DNA from: an uncultured Prolixibacteraceae bacterium
GTDB taxonomy: Bacteria; Bacteroidota; Bacteroidia; Bacteroidales; Prolixibacteraceae
Assembly: GCA_913063265.1 (NCBI GenBank)
Contig: CAJXZG010000013.1
Span: 22,354 to 86,353 of the forward strand
DNA: 64,000 nt
Direction: 5' to 3'
Shown: positions 18,471 to 27,280 of the stretch, one piece after another
Layout: every line of letters begins with the position of its first letter
How positions within the stretch are numbered: the first letter of the stretch is position 1
Position numbers and translations under genes: made by a program
The notes under the pieces: generated by a model
The model's database searches: none
What the model saw: the letters and a program-made list of their open reading frames with translations, nothing else
Told to the model about the DNA's origin: nothing

Positions 18471-19968
18471 ACCATTTTCTTGTTCTTCCCTGCAAATTAT
18501 TCAATGTATCCAATGTAATATTTACGTCGTTCACAATCTGGAAATCGAACATTCCCACACAAATAAAATCGGCACCATTTTTAAATGCCCAGTTAAATCC
18601 ATCTTCGGGAGTGATTGCTCCGGCCGCCAAAACTTTAAAACCCATTACCGGTACTTTTACGCGGTTAACAAAATCAACCGTACGGTCAGGGTATAAACAG
18701 AAAAGATTATCATGAAATCGATCGTGGTCAAGATGTTTTTTCCCATCTACTTCAAATGGGAATCTGTTTTCGCGAGGATGTGCCGACCAATATTGGTCGT
18801 GGTGCATAGTTTTCATATAATAATCCGGAATAATTCCCTGTTCTTCGCAGGCAATTAAGGAATCAATTGTGTGCGATGCCAATCCTGCAACAATACCCTG
18901 CTCACGTATTTTATTCATCATTTTATCAATGATTTCCATCTCATTGTCACGAACCAGCCAGTCGCACCAGTTTCCCTGAATTTGAATGATATCCATTCCC
19001 ATATCTATTGCCTTGTTGATATTTACATAGATATCCTTCTTTTCATTATCGGGGCCTACCTGCACAATTACTTTGATATTACTGCCGGTTAATTTTTTGT
19101 ATTTGGCCATAGTTTCCATGGTTGGAAAACCAATATTGATGGTGTTAATTCCGGCTTTTTCTGCCAGCATCAAGGTTTCAAAAATCTTCTTTTCAGTATT
19201 GTATGCCCTGAACAATGAAGGAACATAGCGCAAATCTCGGGAGTGTGCCCATCCACCAATCAGGTTTCCTCCGGCTACTAACCTGCTTATTTCATGGTCT
19301 CCAATTTTTCCTTTAGGAAGTTCACCTTTTAAATCTTTAATATCCGCTCCTCCAACCTGGATAGTTGCTCCGGACAGGGTATCTACTCCATACTTATTTT
19401 TTTCAATCAAAGCACCAATTCCAAATACACCCAACGCCGGTAGTGTTGCCAGATTTTTTATTACATCGCGTCTCGAATTATCGGGTGTCTTGTCTTCAGC
19501 AGATTCTTCTTTTTTGTTTTTTGAGAACATTGGTAAGGCATACATTCCATAACCTTTATCTTTTAAAAAGATAAGCACAATAAGTGCCAGTGCCTCAATT
19601 ACATTTTTATTAACGATGTATAAACTTCCTTCAGCAGGGCTCATCAAAGAGCCACCAAACGGAGGATGTGCAAAATAGTAAAGCATAAGCAATACAACTC
19701 CGCCAATTGCAGAAAGCCGAATAGCTAATCCAACAATTAAAAACAATCCGATTAAAATTAAAGCGATAATATTCAGGGGATCGACAACTGCCATGATTCC
19801 TTCCGAACCTCCCATCCATTGATAAAATCCTGAAAACGGCCCTGTGGAACTTGATAAATATCCAGCTGCACTCCAATTCCCAACTATTAATTTTGAGATT
19901 CCTTCGTATAAAAAATGCCAGCCAATAACAAACCTAAAAGCGGTTACCAATGTTTTTTTCCAGTTCAT
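18463..19968 (-). CDS. DoxX membrane domain fused to a TIM-barrel-like C-terminal domain
   Basis: I use the ATG at 19968 (MNWKKTLV); a TTG eight codons earlier is also in frame. The 501-residue product has a DoxX-like four-helix membrane part at about residues 1-135 (FRFVIGWHFLYEGISKL, LRLSAIGGVVLLMLYYFAHPP-like). A linker then contains a twin-arginine-like stretch, SRRDVIKNLATLPALGVFG (about 163-181), and a soluble domain of about 300 residues with alternating strands and helices ending in GFKVLAAGAITPEDGF and ADFICVGMFDF, typical of a (beta/alpha)8 phosphate-binding end. DoxX proteins are linked to quinone or thiosulfate redox chemistry. The fusion suggests a membrane-anchored oxidoreductase or isomerase whose soluble half might be Tat-exported. 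It opens the glycosidase operon. Confidence 0.7.
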   Translation of the reverse strand: MNWKKTLVTAFRFVIGWHFLYEGISKLIVGNWSAAGYLSSSTGPFSGFYQWMGGSEGIMAVVDPLNIIALILIGLFLIVGLAIRLSAIGGVVLLMLYYFAHPPFGGSLMSPAEGSLYIVNKNVIEALALIVLIFLKDKGYGMYALPMFSKNKKEESAEDKTPDNSRRDVIKNLATLPALGVFGIGALIEKNKYGVDTLSGATIQVGGADIKDLKGELPKGKIGDHEISRLVAGGNLIGGWAHSRDLRYVPSLFRAYNTEKKIFETLMLAEKAGINTINIGFPTMETMAKYKKLTGSNIKVIVQVGPDNEKKDIYVNINKAIDMGMDIIQIQGNWCDWLVRDNEMEIIDKMMNKIREQGIVAGLASHTIDSLIACEEQGIIPDYYMKTMHHDQYWSAHPRENRFPFEVDGKKHLDHDRFHDNLFCLYPDRTVDFVNRVKVPVMGFKVLAAGAITPEDGFNWAFKNGADFICVGMFDFQIVNDVNITLDTLNNLQGRTRKWYG

Positions 19969-20174
19969 AATTTTGTTGGTTTGATTAATCAATGCCTGTA
20001 ATCTAATAAATTATCAAAACATTTGAGTTTAAAGAAAACTTAAAATCCTCTCTTTTAAAAAAATATACCCTTAAAAAGATTTAGTCCAAATTACTTTAAT
20101 GGTCAGTCACCCATTTAATTTGCCTTTATCAAAATTCTAACACTAAATACATAAACCAAATTTAATAATTCCCC

Positions 20175-20208
20175 AAAAAAAAAGACCGCCCATAAGGACA
20201 GTCTTTTT
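20175..20208 (-). terminator. Rho-independent terminator of the aldolase gene
   Basis: Read on the minus strand, AAAGACTGTCC pairs with GGGCGGTCTTT around a TTAT loop and is followed by a run of nine T. It lies about 20 bases after the stop codon of the fructose-bisphosphate aldolase gene. It also separates that gene from the glycosidase operon that starts at 19968. Confidence 0.85.
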
Positions 20209-20229
20209 GAAATATTTTATTGAAATATT

Positions 20230-21309
20230 TTACAAACTATTGATAGCATTTAAGTCATCAAATGCAACCTGTAAACGGGCAATCATCGATTCCTCACCTT
20301 TTCTAATCCAAACACGTGGATCATAGAATTTTTTGTTTGGTTTGTCTTCTCCATCTGGATTACCAATTTGTCCTTGCAGATAATCGTGATTATCGGCCTC
20401 GAATTTACGGATACCATCCCAGTAAGCCCATTGTGTATCTGTATCGATATTCATTTTAATCACCCCGTATTCAATTGCTTCGCGAATTTCAGCATGTGAT
20501 GAACCGGAACCACCGTGGAAAACAAAGTTTACCGGAAGCTTATCTTCCAATCCTAATTTCTCAACGATATATTTTTGTGAGTTATCAAGAATTTTCGGAG
20601 TAAGTTTTACATTTCCCGGTTTGTAAACACCATGTACGTTTCCGAAAGATGCAGCAATTGTAAAGTTTGGAGAAACTTTGCTTAACTCTTCATATGCATA
20701 ACAAACCTCTTCAGGTTGAGTATAAAGTTTTGAAGCATCAACGTCTGTGTTATCAACACCATCTTCTTCACCACCTGTAATTCCTAATTCTATCTCAAGT
20801 GTCATACCCATTTTACTCATACGTTCAAGGTACTTTTTGCTGATTTCGATATTTTCTTCGATTGGTTCTTCAGAAAGATCCAACATATGAGAGCTGAAAA
20901 GCGGCTTACCGGTTTCTGCAAAATGTTTTTCACTTGCATCAAGTAATCCGTCAATCCATGGTAATAATTTTTTTGCTGCGTGGTCGGTATGTAAAATTAC
21001 GCGAACTCCGTATGCTTCAGCTAATTCGTGTATATGTTTGGCACCTGCAACTGCACCCAAAATTGCTGCTTGATGGCCTTCCATTTTTAATCCTTTACCC
21101 GCGTTAAAAGCTGCACCACCATTTGAAAACTGTATGATTACCGGAGCATTGGCTTTAACAGCTGCCTCCATAACTGCATTTACTGATGATGAACCTACTA
21201 CGTTCACAGCAGGAATTGCAAAATTATTTTCCTGTGCTACTTTAAAAACAAATTGTAAATCAGCACCGGTTACAACACCAGCTTTTACATTGTCTGCTAT
21301 TTTTCCCAT
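20230..21309 (-). CDS. fbaA: Class II fructose-1,6-bisphosphate aldolase
   Basis: The 359-residue length matches class IIa aldolases. Zinc ligand motif HTDH is at 107-110, the ELGITGGEEDGVDN active-site segment lies near 180-193, the zinc/phosphate motif FHGGSGSS is near 265-272, and NIDTDTQWAYWDG near 290-302. The enzyme cleaves fructose-1,6-bisphosphate to dihydroxyacetone phosphate and glyceraldehyde-3-phosphate in glycolysis and gluconeogenesis, in the cytoplasm. It stands alone, with its own terminator at 20175-20208 and a 255-base AT-rich upstream region. Nothing is odd. Confidence 0.96.
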   Translation of the reverse strand: MGKIADNVKAGVVTGADLQFVFKVAQENNFAIPAVNVVGSSSVNAVMEAAVKANAPVIIQFSNGGAAFNAGKGLKMEGHQAAILGAVAGAKHIHELAEAYGVRVILHTDHAAKKLLPWIDGLLDASEKHFAETGKPLFSSHMLDLSEEPIEENIEISKKYLERMSKMGMTLEIELGITGGEEDGVDNTDVDASKLYTQPEEVCYAYEELSKVSPNFTIAASFGNVHGVYKPGNVKLTPKILDNSQKYIVEKLGLEDKLPVNFVFHGGSGSSHAEIREAIEYGVIKMNIDTDTQWAYWDGIRKFEADNHDYLQGQIGNPDGEDKPNKKFYDPRVWIRKGEESMIARLQVAFDDLNAINSL

Positions 21310-21564
21310 AATTTTTTAGTATTATTTTTTGTTGAATAGTCTATTTTTAAACTGTTGAAACAAATTTAATCTTTCATAATTGAGCATACAAAAATCGATT
21401 GTTAACTAAGATTAAATTCTTGATTATTTAATATTTGTGAGATTTTATATTTTAATCCGATGTTAAAGGTTAATTAAAATTGTAATGGGATTATGTGGAT
21501 TTCAATATTGTGATTTTTATATCAAAAAAACATTTTTGTATTTTCCCTGCTGAATGCTTAATCT

Positions 21565-22308
21565 ATGCAACCAGAACTTAAACCATTTTGGAACAGAATT
21601 GTAAATTTCGATTGGAAATTTGGGATATTCCTGATTTTGCTTATTTGTATTCCCCGATTTATTCTGGTTCTGAAAGCGAGTGAAACAGGAAGTTATAGTC
21701 TAATTGGAATAATAATGATGTTTTCGGCACTTGTACCTTTTCTATTTCTAAGCAAATACGGAAGAAAACAAATCGGCATTCGAAAATCAAAAAATATATA
21801 TTCCCTGATTATTGCGTTATTAACAGGTGTGGCAGGAAGCCTCCTACTTTATTATCTGGGGAATGGACTTTATGGTAATTCTTTCGAAAACTGGTACGTT
21901 TACATCGGAAAATCGTACCAAATTCCTGAAGGAATTTCGGTATCAGACAAAAAGATTCTTTTTGCAGTAATGGCCATTACAGGTATGACATTCAGCCCCG
22001 TTGGAGAGGAATTCTTTTTTAGGGGAATCGTTCACAATAGTTTTGCAAAATCATTAGGAGAGAAGAAAGCATCTTTTATTGACAGTCTCGCTTTTGCACT
22101 TACACATATTTCACATTTCGGATTGGTTTTTATAAATTACCAATGGGATTTTTACCCTGTTCCGGGCACCATATGGGTGCTATGCATGTTTCTAATCAGT
22201 ATCCTGTTTTTTATAATGAAAAAATTTTCAGATTCAATATGGGGTGCTGTTTTTTGTCACTCCGGTTTCAATTTTGGAATGATTTATTGTATCTTTTATT
22301 TAATATAA
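21565..22308 (+). CDS. CPBP-family intramembrane metalloprotease
   Basis: The 247-residue protein has about seven hydrophobic segments. The CPBP/Abi (CaaX protease-like) motifs are present: GEEFFFRG with Glu148-Glu149 and Arg153, His181 and His184 in ALTHISHFG, and FCHSGFNFG near the C-terminus. These residues form the catalytic site in the inner membrane of glutamic-type intramembrane proteases. Bacterial members are often of unknown substrate, with roles in envelope processes or self-immunity to peptides. The gene stands alone and is convergent with the lipoprotein gene 20 bases away. No peptide or bacteriocin gene is nearby. Confidence 0.9.
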   Translation: MQPELKPFWNRIVNFDWKFGIFLILLICIPRFILVLKASETGSYSLIGIIMMFSALVPFLFLSKYGRKQIGIRKSKNIYSLIIALLTGVAGSLLLYYLGNGLYGNSFENWYVYIGKSYQIPEGISVSDKKILFAVMAITGMTFSPVGEEFFFRGIVHNSFAKSLGEKKASFIDSLAFALTHISHFGLVFINYQWDFYPVPGTIWVLCMFLISILFFIMKKFSDSIWGAVFCHSGFNFGMIYCIFYLI

Positions 22309-22327
22309 TAAATACCTATAGTAAAGA

Positions 22328-23038
22328 TTATCTTACCCGTATCTTATATATTGGGTTATACAAAGCTGATTTCCCTCTGGAATCTTTAATATCAACTTTA
22401 AAAGAGAGTAATCGCGGAGGCACGTCTTTTGGAATTTCACCTGATATCAGTCCAAATTCATCATTTAGGCTAAGCCCGTATTCTTCCAGTTCAGCAGTAT
22501 CAACCGTGTCCATCGAAAAAGTATACGGAGGTGTTCCTCCCATAGCAAAAAGAGAGGCACAATAAAACTGATCCAATACACCATTCATTAACTGGTAGTC
22601 TGCTGCCTGCAATTGTTGCAGATCGGAAACAGGATCCAGTTTATGATCAGTGATTTTTATGCCTACCATTCCTTTGCTTGTAAATTCTCCATCCGATACC
22701 AAAACCCGGAAATAAGTTGTACCGGTCTTAAATCCTTCAGCTGAAGCTCCTTCGAGCGTAACAATACCACTTGTTGCTTCTATTCTTACTCTTTCAGGTG
22801 TTGCCAAATAACTTGTATCAATTTCCCAGGTGTATGATTTATCCGGATTTCCACCCTGAGCCATCAACATTTGTGGAATAAGTTTAATAGTGCCCCGGTA
22901 ATTAATATTAGCCGTTAATATTTGCTGTGGAACAACCTGTAAATTTGAACCAATTTCTACAGTATCATCACTACATGAAATACTTTGCAATAGCATTATT
23001 GCAAAAAACAATTTTAAGATAGGGTTTAGTAATTTCAT
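22328..23038 (-). CDS. Lipoprotein with Ig-like (putative He_PIG/cadherin-type) domains
   Basis: The 236-residue protein has a lipoprotein signal (LLQSISCSDD, Cys22). Two beta-rich segments follow. The first, about 40-135, contains a YTWEIDTSYL and TTYFRVLVSDGEFTSKG pattern; the second, about 165-236, has GGTPPYTFSMD, a LSLNDEFGLISGEIP turn and FKVDIKDSRG, which is the look of putative Ig (He_PIG) domains. It probably sits at the outer membrane or cell surface. The function is unknown; these modules often support adhesion or protein contacts. It faces the CPBP gene and has no close same-strand neighbour. Confidence 0.6.
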   Translation of the reverse strand: MKLLNPILKLFFAIMLLQSISCSDDTVEIGSNLQVVPQQILTANINYRGTIKLIPQMLMAQGGNPDKSYTWEIDTSYLATPERVRIEATSGIVTLEGASAEGFKTGTTYFRVLVSDGEFTSKGMVGIKITDHKLDPVSDLQQLQAADYQLMNGVLDQFYCASLFAMGGTPPYTFSMDTVDTAELEEYGLSLNDEFGLISGEIPKDVPPRLLSFKVDIKDSRGKSALYNPIYKIRVR

Positions 23039-23351
23039 TTTGACGGGTTTGTAAATTTATAGTGCTAATTTATAAAATTTTAAATTGATACATGATTAAA
23101 TTAAAAATTAACCCTTTAAATACTTTAGTGTCTTTTATGCTTTTTCTTCTATATTCTTTTAAATCTGATGAATTCTTTGTAATTTGAATAGACTTTCTAA
23201 CTATCAAAAATGAAGAAGTTAATCTGAATTAAAGGAAAAGCAATCAGTTTGTCAGCTTATCATAAAGATTAAAATAATAAACTGAATCGGTTAGTCTTTA
23301 TTTTTTTTCAAACCCGTATATGCAGTCTGCCGGTTATAAAAAAACAAGATT
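23039..23351. other. Intergenic region, 313 bases, divergent promoters expected
   Basis: This AT-rich stretch separates two divergently transcribed genes (lipoprotein on the minus strand, beta-barrel protein on the plus strand), so it must hold promoters for both. I could not find a full TTTG-N19/20-TAnnTTTG match, a structured RNA or a small open frame with support. Confidence 0.4.
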
Positions 23352-23963
23352 ATGAAAAAGTTTGTGATACTGTTAATTTTGGCCTGGATTGGTCAGTCAT
23401 GTTGTACTACACAATATTTAGTTCCTCTTCAAAATTTAGATGCGATTGCAGGACTTGGAGTTTCCAGCAATCTGGGAAGTAAAAGCTGGTCGCCTAAAAT
23501 GGGAGGGCAAATTGGTGTTGAAGCCCCGTTATTCAGATTTACACAATCCTCATCAGTAGTTACCGGGCTCGGTGCATCATTTCAAGGTGCAGCCTGGGAA
23601 GAAGAAATGTACTCCGGAAAAGTAAACACAAGTTATTTAAATATTCCTTTCCTTTATACTTATGAAAGTCCTGGCGGGTTTTACGGTCAGGCTGGGTTAC
23701 AGCCGGGATTTCTTCTCAGCGCAAAAGATAAATACGATGAAGGCAGCTATGACTATAAAGATAATATGAACAAATTTGATTTAGGATTTCCACTTGCTGC
23801 CGGTTTTATTATTAATGATAAAGTCCGTGTTGGAGCAAGGGCAAACATTGGACTAATCAACAATTCAAACTATCCCGGTGGAAATAAGGATCACAACTTT
23901 ACATTTAATGCTGTATTCAATTACAGATTTAATCTTCCGGGGAAAAATTCAAACAACCAATAA
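23352..23963 (+). CDS. Small outer-membrane beta-barrel protein
   Basis: The 203-residue protein has an N-terminal export signal with a possible lipobox (IGQSCC, Cys17 or 18). The rest alternates hydrophobic and polar residues in short strands with turns and ends in FNAVFNYRFNLPG, as expected for an eight-stranded barrel of the PorT/OmpA-like type found in Bacteroidota. There is a GYGQAGLQPGFLLS-like strand near the middle. Function is unknown; such barrels may be structural or may bind ligands. A barrel preceded by a lipobox would be unusual, so the signal may instead be cleaved by signal peptidase I. It converges with the barrel gene at 23984-24730. Confidence 0.6.
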   Translation: MKKFVILLILAWIGQSCCTTQYLVPLQNLDAIAGLGVSSNLGSKSWSPKMGGQIGVEAPLFRFTQSSSVVTGLGASFQGAAWEEEMYSGKVNTSYLNIPFLYTYESPGGFYGQAGLQPGFLLSAKDKYDEGSYDYKDNMNKFDLGFPLAAGFIINDKVRVGARANIGLINNSNYPGGNKDHNFTFNAVFNYRFNLPGKNSNNQ

Positions 23964-23983
23964 AGAAAGATAATATTTTAGAT

Positions 23984-24730
23984 TTACCGGTAAGCAGTTT
24001 CTCCATCACCCCATTTGGTCAGATAGGCTGTGTTAAACTGCCATGAAAGTGAAAGATACCAAACCTGACTGGTTTTATAACGTGTTAAATCCGAAACAAA
24101 GTTTTGATTTTTATAATCGTGATTCAAAAAATCATTTAAATAATATTTGAATTTCAAATTAATACCTCCGGGAAACTGGACACCAACAATGGCTGAAGGT
24201 AAAACCGGTTGATACTGATTACTAAACCACGCTGTATATTTTGTTTTAGCTCCATCCCTTCCGTGAGAGTTCCAGTATTTTTCTTTATAGTGAATTCCAA
24301 ATTCAACCTCTCCTCCACCAAAAAAGTATAAATTATCTTTAAACGATCCCAGCTTTAAAGCCAATGGTATTCCGCCAGTATATAAGCGTCGAATAATTTT
24401 ATAAGGTTGGTATGACTCTATTCCGGGACTGCCATTATATAAAATCTCGTCTGAAATAATACCAACATTCTTGACTCCTAATCCCGTATATAAACCAAAA
24501 TTGCCTGTAAAATCGAAATGCCAGTATTGCGAAAGATGAAAAAATGCTGTAAAACGCAAAGGAACACCTGAAACCTGTGCATCCGGATACTGAGCCAGAT
24601 ATTCATCTGTAAACTCAACATTCCCGTTTGAGAAAATCAATTCTCCACTTGTTATCGGATATATTTTTTGTGCATTTACGGATACATTAATTAAAAGAAA
24701 TAAAAACGAGGAGAACAGTATTTTTTTCAT
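23984..24730 (-). CDS. Outer-membrane beta-barrel protein, unknown function
   Basis: The start at 24730 gives a clean signal peptide (MKKILFSSFLFLLINVSVNAQ); a start 19 codons earlier lacks one. The mature protein of about 228 residues shows repeated amphipathic strands (LRFTAFFHLSQYWHFDFTG, YFFGGGEVEFGIHYKEKYW, INLKFKYYLNDFLNHDY) and ends with SLSWQFNTAYLTK, consistent with a barrel. No enzyme motif is visible. It converges with another barrel gene; the two do not look like close copies. The function is unknown. Confidence 0.6.
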   Translation of the reverse strand: MKKILFSSFLFLLINVSVNAQKIYPITSGELIFSNGNVEFTDEYLAQYPDAQVSGVPLRFTAFFHLSQYWHFDFTGNFGLYTGLGVKNVGIISDEILYNGSPGIESYQPYKIIRRLYTGGIPLALKLGSFKDNLYFFGGGEVEFGIHYKEKYWNSHGRDGAKTKYTAWFSNQYQPVLPSAIVGVQFPGGINLKFKYYLNDFLNHDYKNQNFVSDLTRYKTSQVWYLSLSWQFNTAYLTKWGDGETAYR

Positions 24731-24943
24731 AATTGTTTTTTTTAGGTAATAAAAATTCAAATTATGAAATCTAATAGTTAAATACAAGAGTTGTACTTAC
24801 ATTATGTTCGATTTTACAGAATACTTAACAGTTACATTCTGTGTAATAAATTCCATTGATATTGTAATAAATCTATTTACCGGATTTCGTTTCTTCATAA
24901 CATTATCATTTTTATCTTTATAACAGAATTAAAAAAAGACAAT

Positions 24944-25927
24944 ATGACATTCATCGCTAAGGATTCACGCTACGATTCGATGGTATATAACAAATGTGGA
25001 AAATGGGGACTTAAATTACCGGCTGTATCGCTTGGATTATGGCACTATTTCGGAGATATAGATACAATTGAAAATGGCCGTGCGATGTTGCACCGCGCAT
25101 TTGATCTGGGTATAACACATTTTGATCTTGCAAATAATTATGGCCCTCCTCCCGGTTCTGCCGAGGAGAATTTTGGAAAAATATTAAAGCAGGATTTTGC
25201 GGCTTATCGCGATGAATTGGTTATTTCTACAAAAGCAGGTTACCTAATGTGGCCCGGCCCTTATGGTGAATGGGGAAGCAGAAAGTATTTGCTTTCAAGT
25301 CTCGATCAGAGTTTAAAAAGAATGGGGCTGGAATACGTTGACATATTTTATTCACACAGACCGGATCCGGATACTCCTCTTGAAGAAACCATGATGGCAC
25401 TGGACCAGGCTGTAAGGTCGGGGAAAGCACTATATGCTGCCGTTTCTAACTATCCTGCTGATATGGCACTGGAAGCTGCCCAAATTTTAAATGACCTGGG
25501 AACCCCTTGTATATTACACCAACCAAAATATTCCATGTTCGAACGTTGGGTTGAAGATGAACTACTGGATGTTCTGGACCAGCAAGGAATTGGTTGTATC
25601 CCATTCTCTCCATTGGCGCAAGGCCTTTTAACAAACAAATATTTAAAAGGTATTCCTGAAGGCAGCCGTGCAACACGGGAAGTTTTTCTAAAAAAAGAAG
25701 ATGTAAAATCGGCTCACGAAAAAATTGTAAAGTTGAATGAGATTGCAGCTCAAAGAGAGCAATCACTTGCACAAATGGCACTTGCCTGGATTTTAAAAGA
25801 TAAAAGAATAACGTCTGTTTTGATTGGAGCAAGTACAGTTAAACAAATCGAAGACAATGTTGCCACACTTTCAAATCTCAAATTTTCAAATGAAGAACTC
25901 ACTGAAATAGAGAATGTTTTAAGATAA
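24944..25927 (+). CDS. Aldo/keto reductase, YghZ-like (L-glyceraldehyde-3-phosphate reductase type)
   Basis: The 327-residue protein has the full aldo/keto reductase tetrad: Asp61 and Tyr66 (HFDLANNYG), Lys97 (STKAGY) and His128 (YSHRPD). The NNYGPPPGSAEENFG loop and the MWPGPYGEWGSRKYLL segment are typical of the YghZ/AKR14 branch. Enzymes of this branch reduce L-glyceraldehyde-3-phosphate, methylglyoxal and similar aldehydes with NADPH in the cytoplasm. It is a single gene with no operon partner. The physiological role may be detoxification of sugar-derived aldehydes, which is inference. Confidence 0.9.
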   Translation: MTFIAKDSRYDSMVYNKCGKWGLKLPAVSLGLWHYFGDIDTIENGRAMLHRAFDLGITHFDLANNYGPPPGSAEENFGKILKQDFAAYRDELVISTKAGYLMWPGPYGEWGSRKYLLSSLDQSLKRMGLEYVDIFYSHRPDPDTPLEETMMALDQAVRSGKALYAAVSNYPADMALEAAQILNDLGTPCILHQPKYSMFERWVEDELLDVLDQQGIGCIPFSPLAQGLLTNKYLKGIPEGSRATREVFLKKEDVKSAHEKIVKLNEIAAQREQSLAQMALAWILKDKRITSVLIGASTVKQIEDNVATLSNLKFSNEELTEIENVLR

Positions 25928-26201
25928 CTAAGATCCATTTTTATAAAAACTTTTGAGATTTTTCCCAAATCCAACACGCAATTCCCTTATGGGACCACTG
26001 TTGATAAATTACAGCGAGATTGTTAATAACTTATTCAATAAAATACCTGGAGGTTTTTTATTTCGTCGAAAGATTTAGTTATTTTCGGAGTGACAAAAAG
26101 TGATATTATCAGGGCAAGGCCACTGGATTCTTTCTTCCCTCCGGCATTTATTTTTAAAATTCAGCAATTTGCACCTGTAATCTATTAAACCTGAATTAAA
26201 A

Positions 26202-26600
26202 ATGTTGAAAATGGGAAATAATCAACATCCGTCAAACATCAGAGATAATAAAATTGAATTATTGGTTTGTAAATCAGGAGCCGAGAATTGTAAAGAGCAT
26301 CTCCTTATAATTAATCAATGTTACTCTGATGCCAATACTTTTCATCTGGAAAAGGATTATTTAAATTCAATCGAATCTTTACGAAACGCATTTCTTATGA
26401 CTTGCGACCTGAGACATGATTCGTGTGTTGAATGTGCAAACCTGTTCAGGACAACAATCGCCGATTCTCTTGAAAATATAAACCGCGAACTGCACATTCT
26501 GACAAAAGGAATGATAAAAAAGAAAAGATATATTAAAAGTTATAAAAAATCATGTGCTGTTTTGGATGATGTAAAAAGAGAGATAAAAAAAATCTCGTAA
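26202..26600 (+). CDS. Small cysteine-patterned protein, copy 1 of a paralogous pair
   Basis: The 132-residue protein is not recognised. It has no signal peptide. Cysteines are at 23, 30, 40, 68, 75, 78 and 118. It is clearly related to the next gene: both read DKIELL/NKIELL, then Cys-x6-Cys, then HL..IN..YS.AN.F..(D/E)KDY..SI.SL..A, a Cys-x2-Cys followed by LF..TI..SL.N.N..L, a Lys-rich stretch and a single late Cys. Helical, charged and probably cytoplasmic. Five cysteines are shared, which suggests a metal site or a redox role. The ATG at 26202 is used; an ATG nine bases later is possible. Confidence 0.65.
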   Translation: MLKMGNNQHPSNIRDNKIELLVCKSGAENCKEHLLIINQCYSDANTFHLEKDYLNSIESLRNAFLMTCDLRHDSCVECANLFRTTIADSLENINRELHILTKGMIKKKRYIKSYKKSCAVLDDVKREIKKIS

Positions 26601-26780
26601 TAATTTGTATTCTCTCATTCTAAACAATAGTATATCCGGCTCCCAACAAATTTCCGAACTTATTTAACATTTATTCACCTCTGGAAGTGCCTTGTTAAAA
26701 TTTTATAAACCAAACTTTTATCATTAATTATTAGAATCGATCCTTGTTTTTTTGCCGCCACAAATTTAAGGAGGATGCAT

Positions 26781-27185
26781 ATGAACAGAGGAAATGAAAG
26801 AAATTTGAATGTAAGTGATGTTCAACAAAAACTTAATCAGGATAAAATTGAGCTGTTAAGTTGCAATTTGAAAGAACTAAAATGCGCCAAACACCTTGAA
26901 GAAATTAATAAAAACTATAGCAACGCAAATATTTTTGGTTGCGATAAAGATTATTCCAGGTCTATTAAATCATTAAAAAGGGCTTATCAAAAAGCTTCAG
27001 AATTAAAAAATGAGTCGACCTGTGTTAGTTGTGTTTCGCTGTTTCAGGAAACCATTGGACGATCGCTTAAGAATCTGAACAAAGATTTATACGATATGTC
27101 GCATGGTTTTTTAGGGCAGAAAAAGCTAAAGCCTTTTTATGTTGAGTCGTGTTACGCTTTAAAGGAAATTAAGTATTTACCTTAG
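26781..27185 (+). CDS. Small cysteine-patterned protein, copy 2 of a paralogous pair
   Basis: The start is set at 26781 because AAGGAGG at 26768-26774 lies six bases before it; an in-frame ATG at 26775 touches that sequence directly and is a poor start. The 134-residue product has Cys28, 35, 54, 81, 84 and 124. Cys28-x6-Cys35, Cys81-x2-Cys84 and Cys124 match the five cysteines shared with copy 1. It follows copy 1 after 180 bases, is ended by a hairpin terminator and is likely a tandem duplicate that has diverged to roughly one third identity. Function unknown. A strong Shine-Dalgarno sequence is uncommon in Bacteroidota and suggests high expression. Confidence 0.68.
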   Translation: MNRGNERNLNVSDVQQKLNQDKIELLSCNLKELKCAKHLEEINKNYSNANIFGCDKDYSRSIKSLKRAYQKASELKNESTCVSCVSLFQETIGRSLKNLNKDLYDMSHGFLGQKKLKPFYVESCYALKEIKYLP

Positions 27186-27215
27186 AAAGACTTTCTACAC
27201 TTTTTATTCAAAATA

Positions 27216-27243
27216 AAAAAGTCCGCATTACTGCGGACTTTTT
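27216..27243. terminator. Bidirectional hairpin terminator
   Basis: AAAAAGTCCGCA and TGCGGACTTTTT form a perfect stem around a TTAC loop, with T runs in both directions. It ends the cysteine-patterned gene pair on the plus strand and lies 38 bases past the stop of the small membrane protein gene on the minus strand. Confidence 0.88.
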
Positions 27244-27280
27244 GTTTCATATAGATTTCAAATTTTGCTTCATGCAAATG

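Noticed and set aside
22143..22565. Plus-strand open frame of 140 codons
   Set aside because: It overlaps the CPBP protease gene and the antisense of the lipoprotein gene. Both of those have clear family or signal features, so this is a shadow frame.
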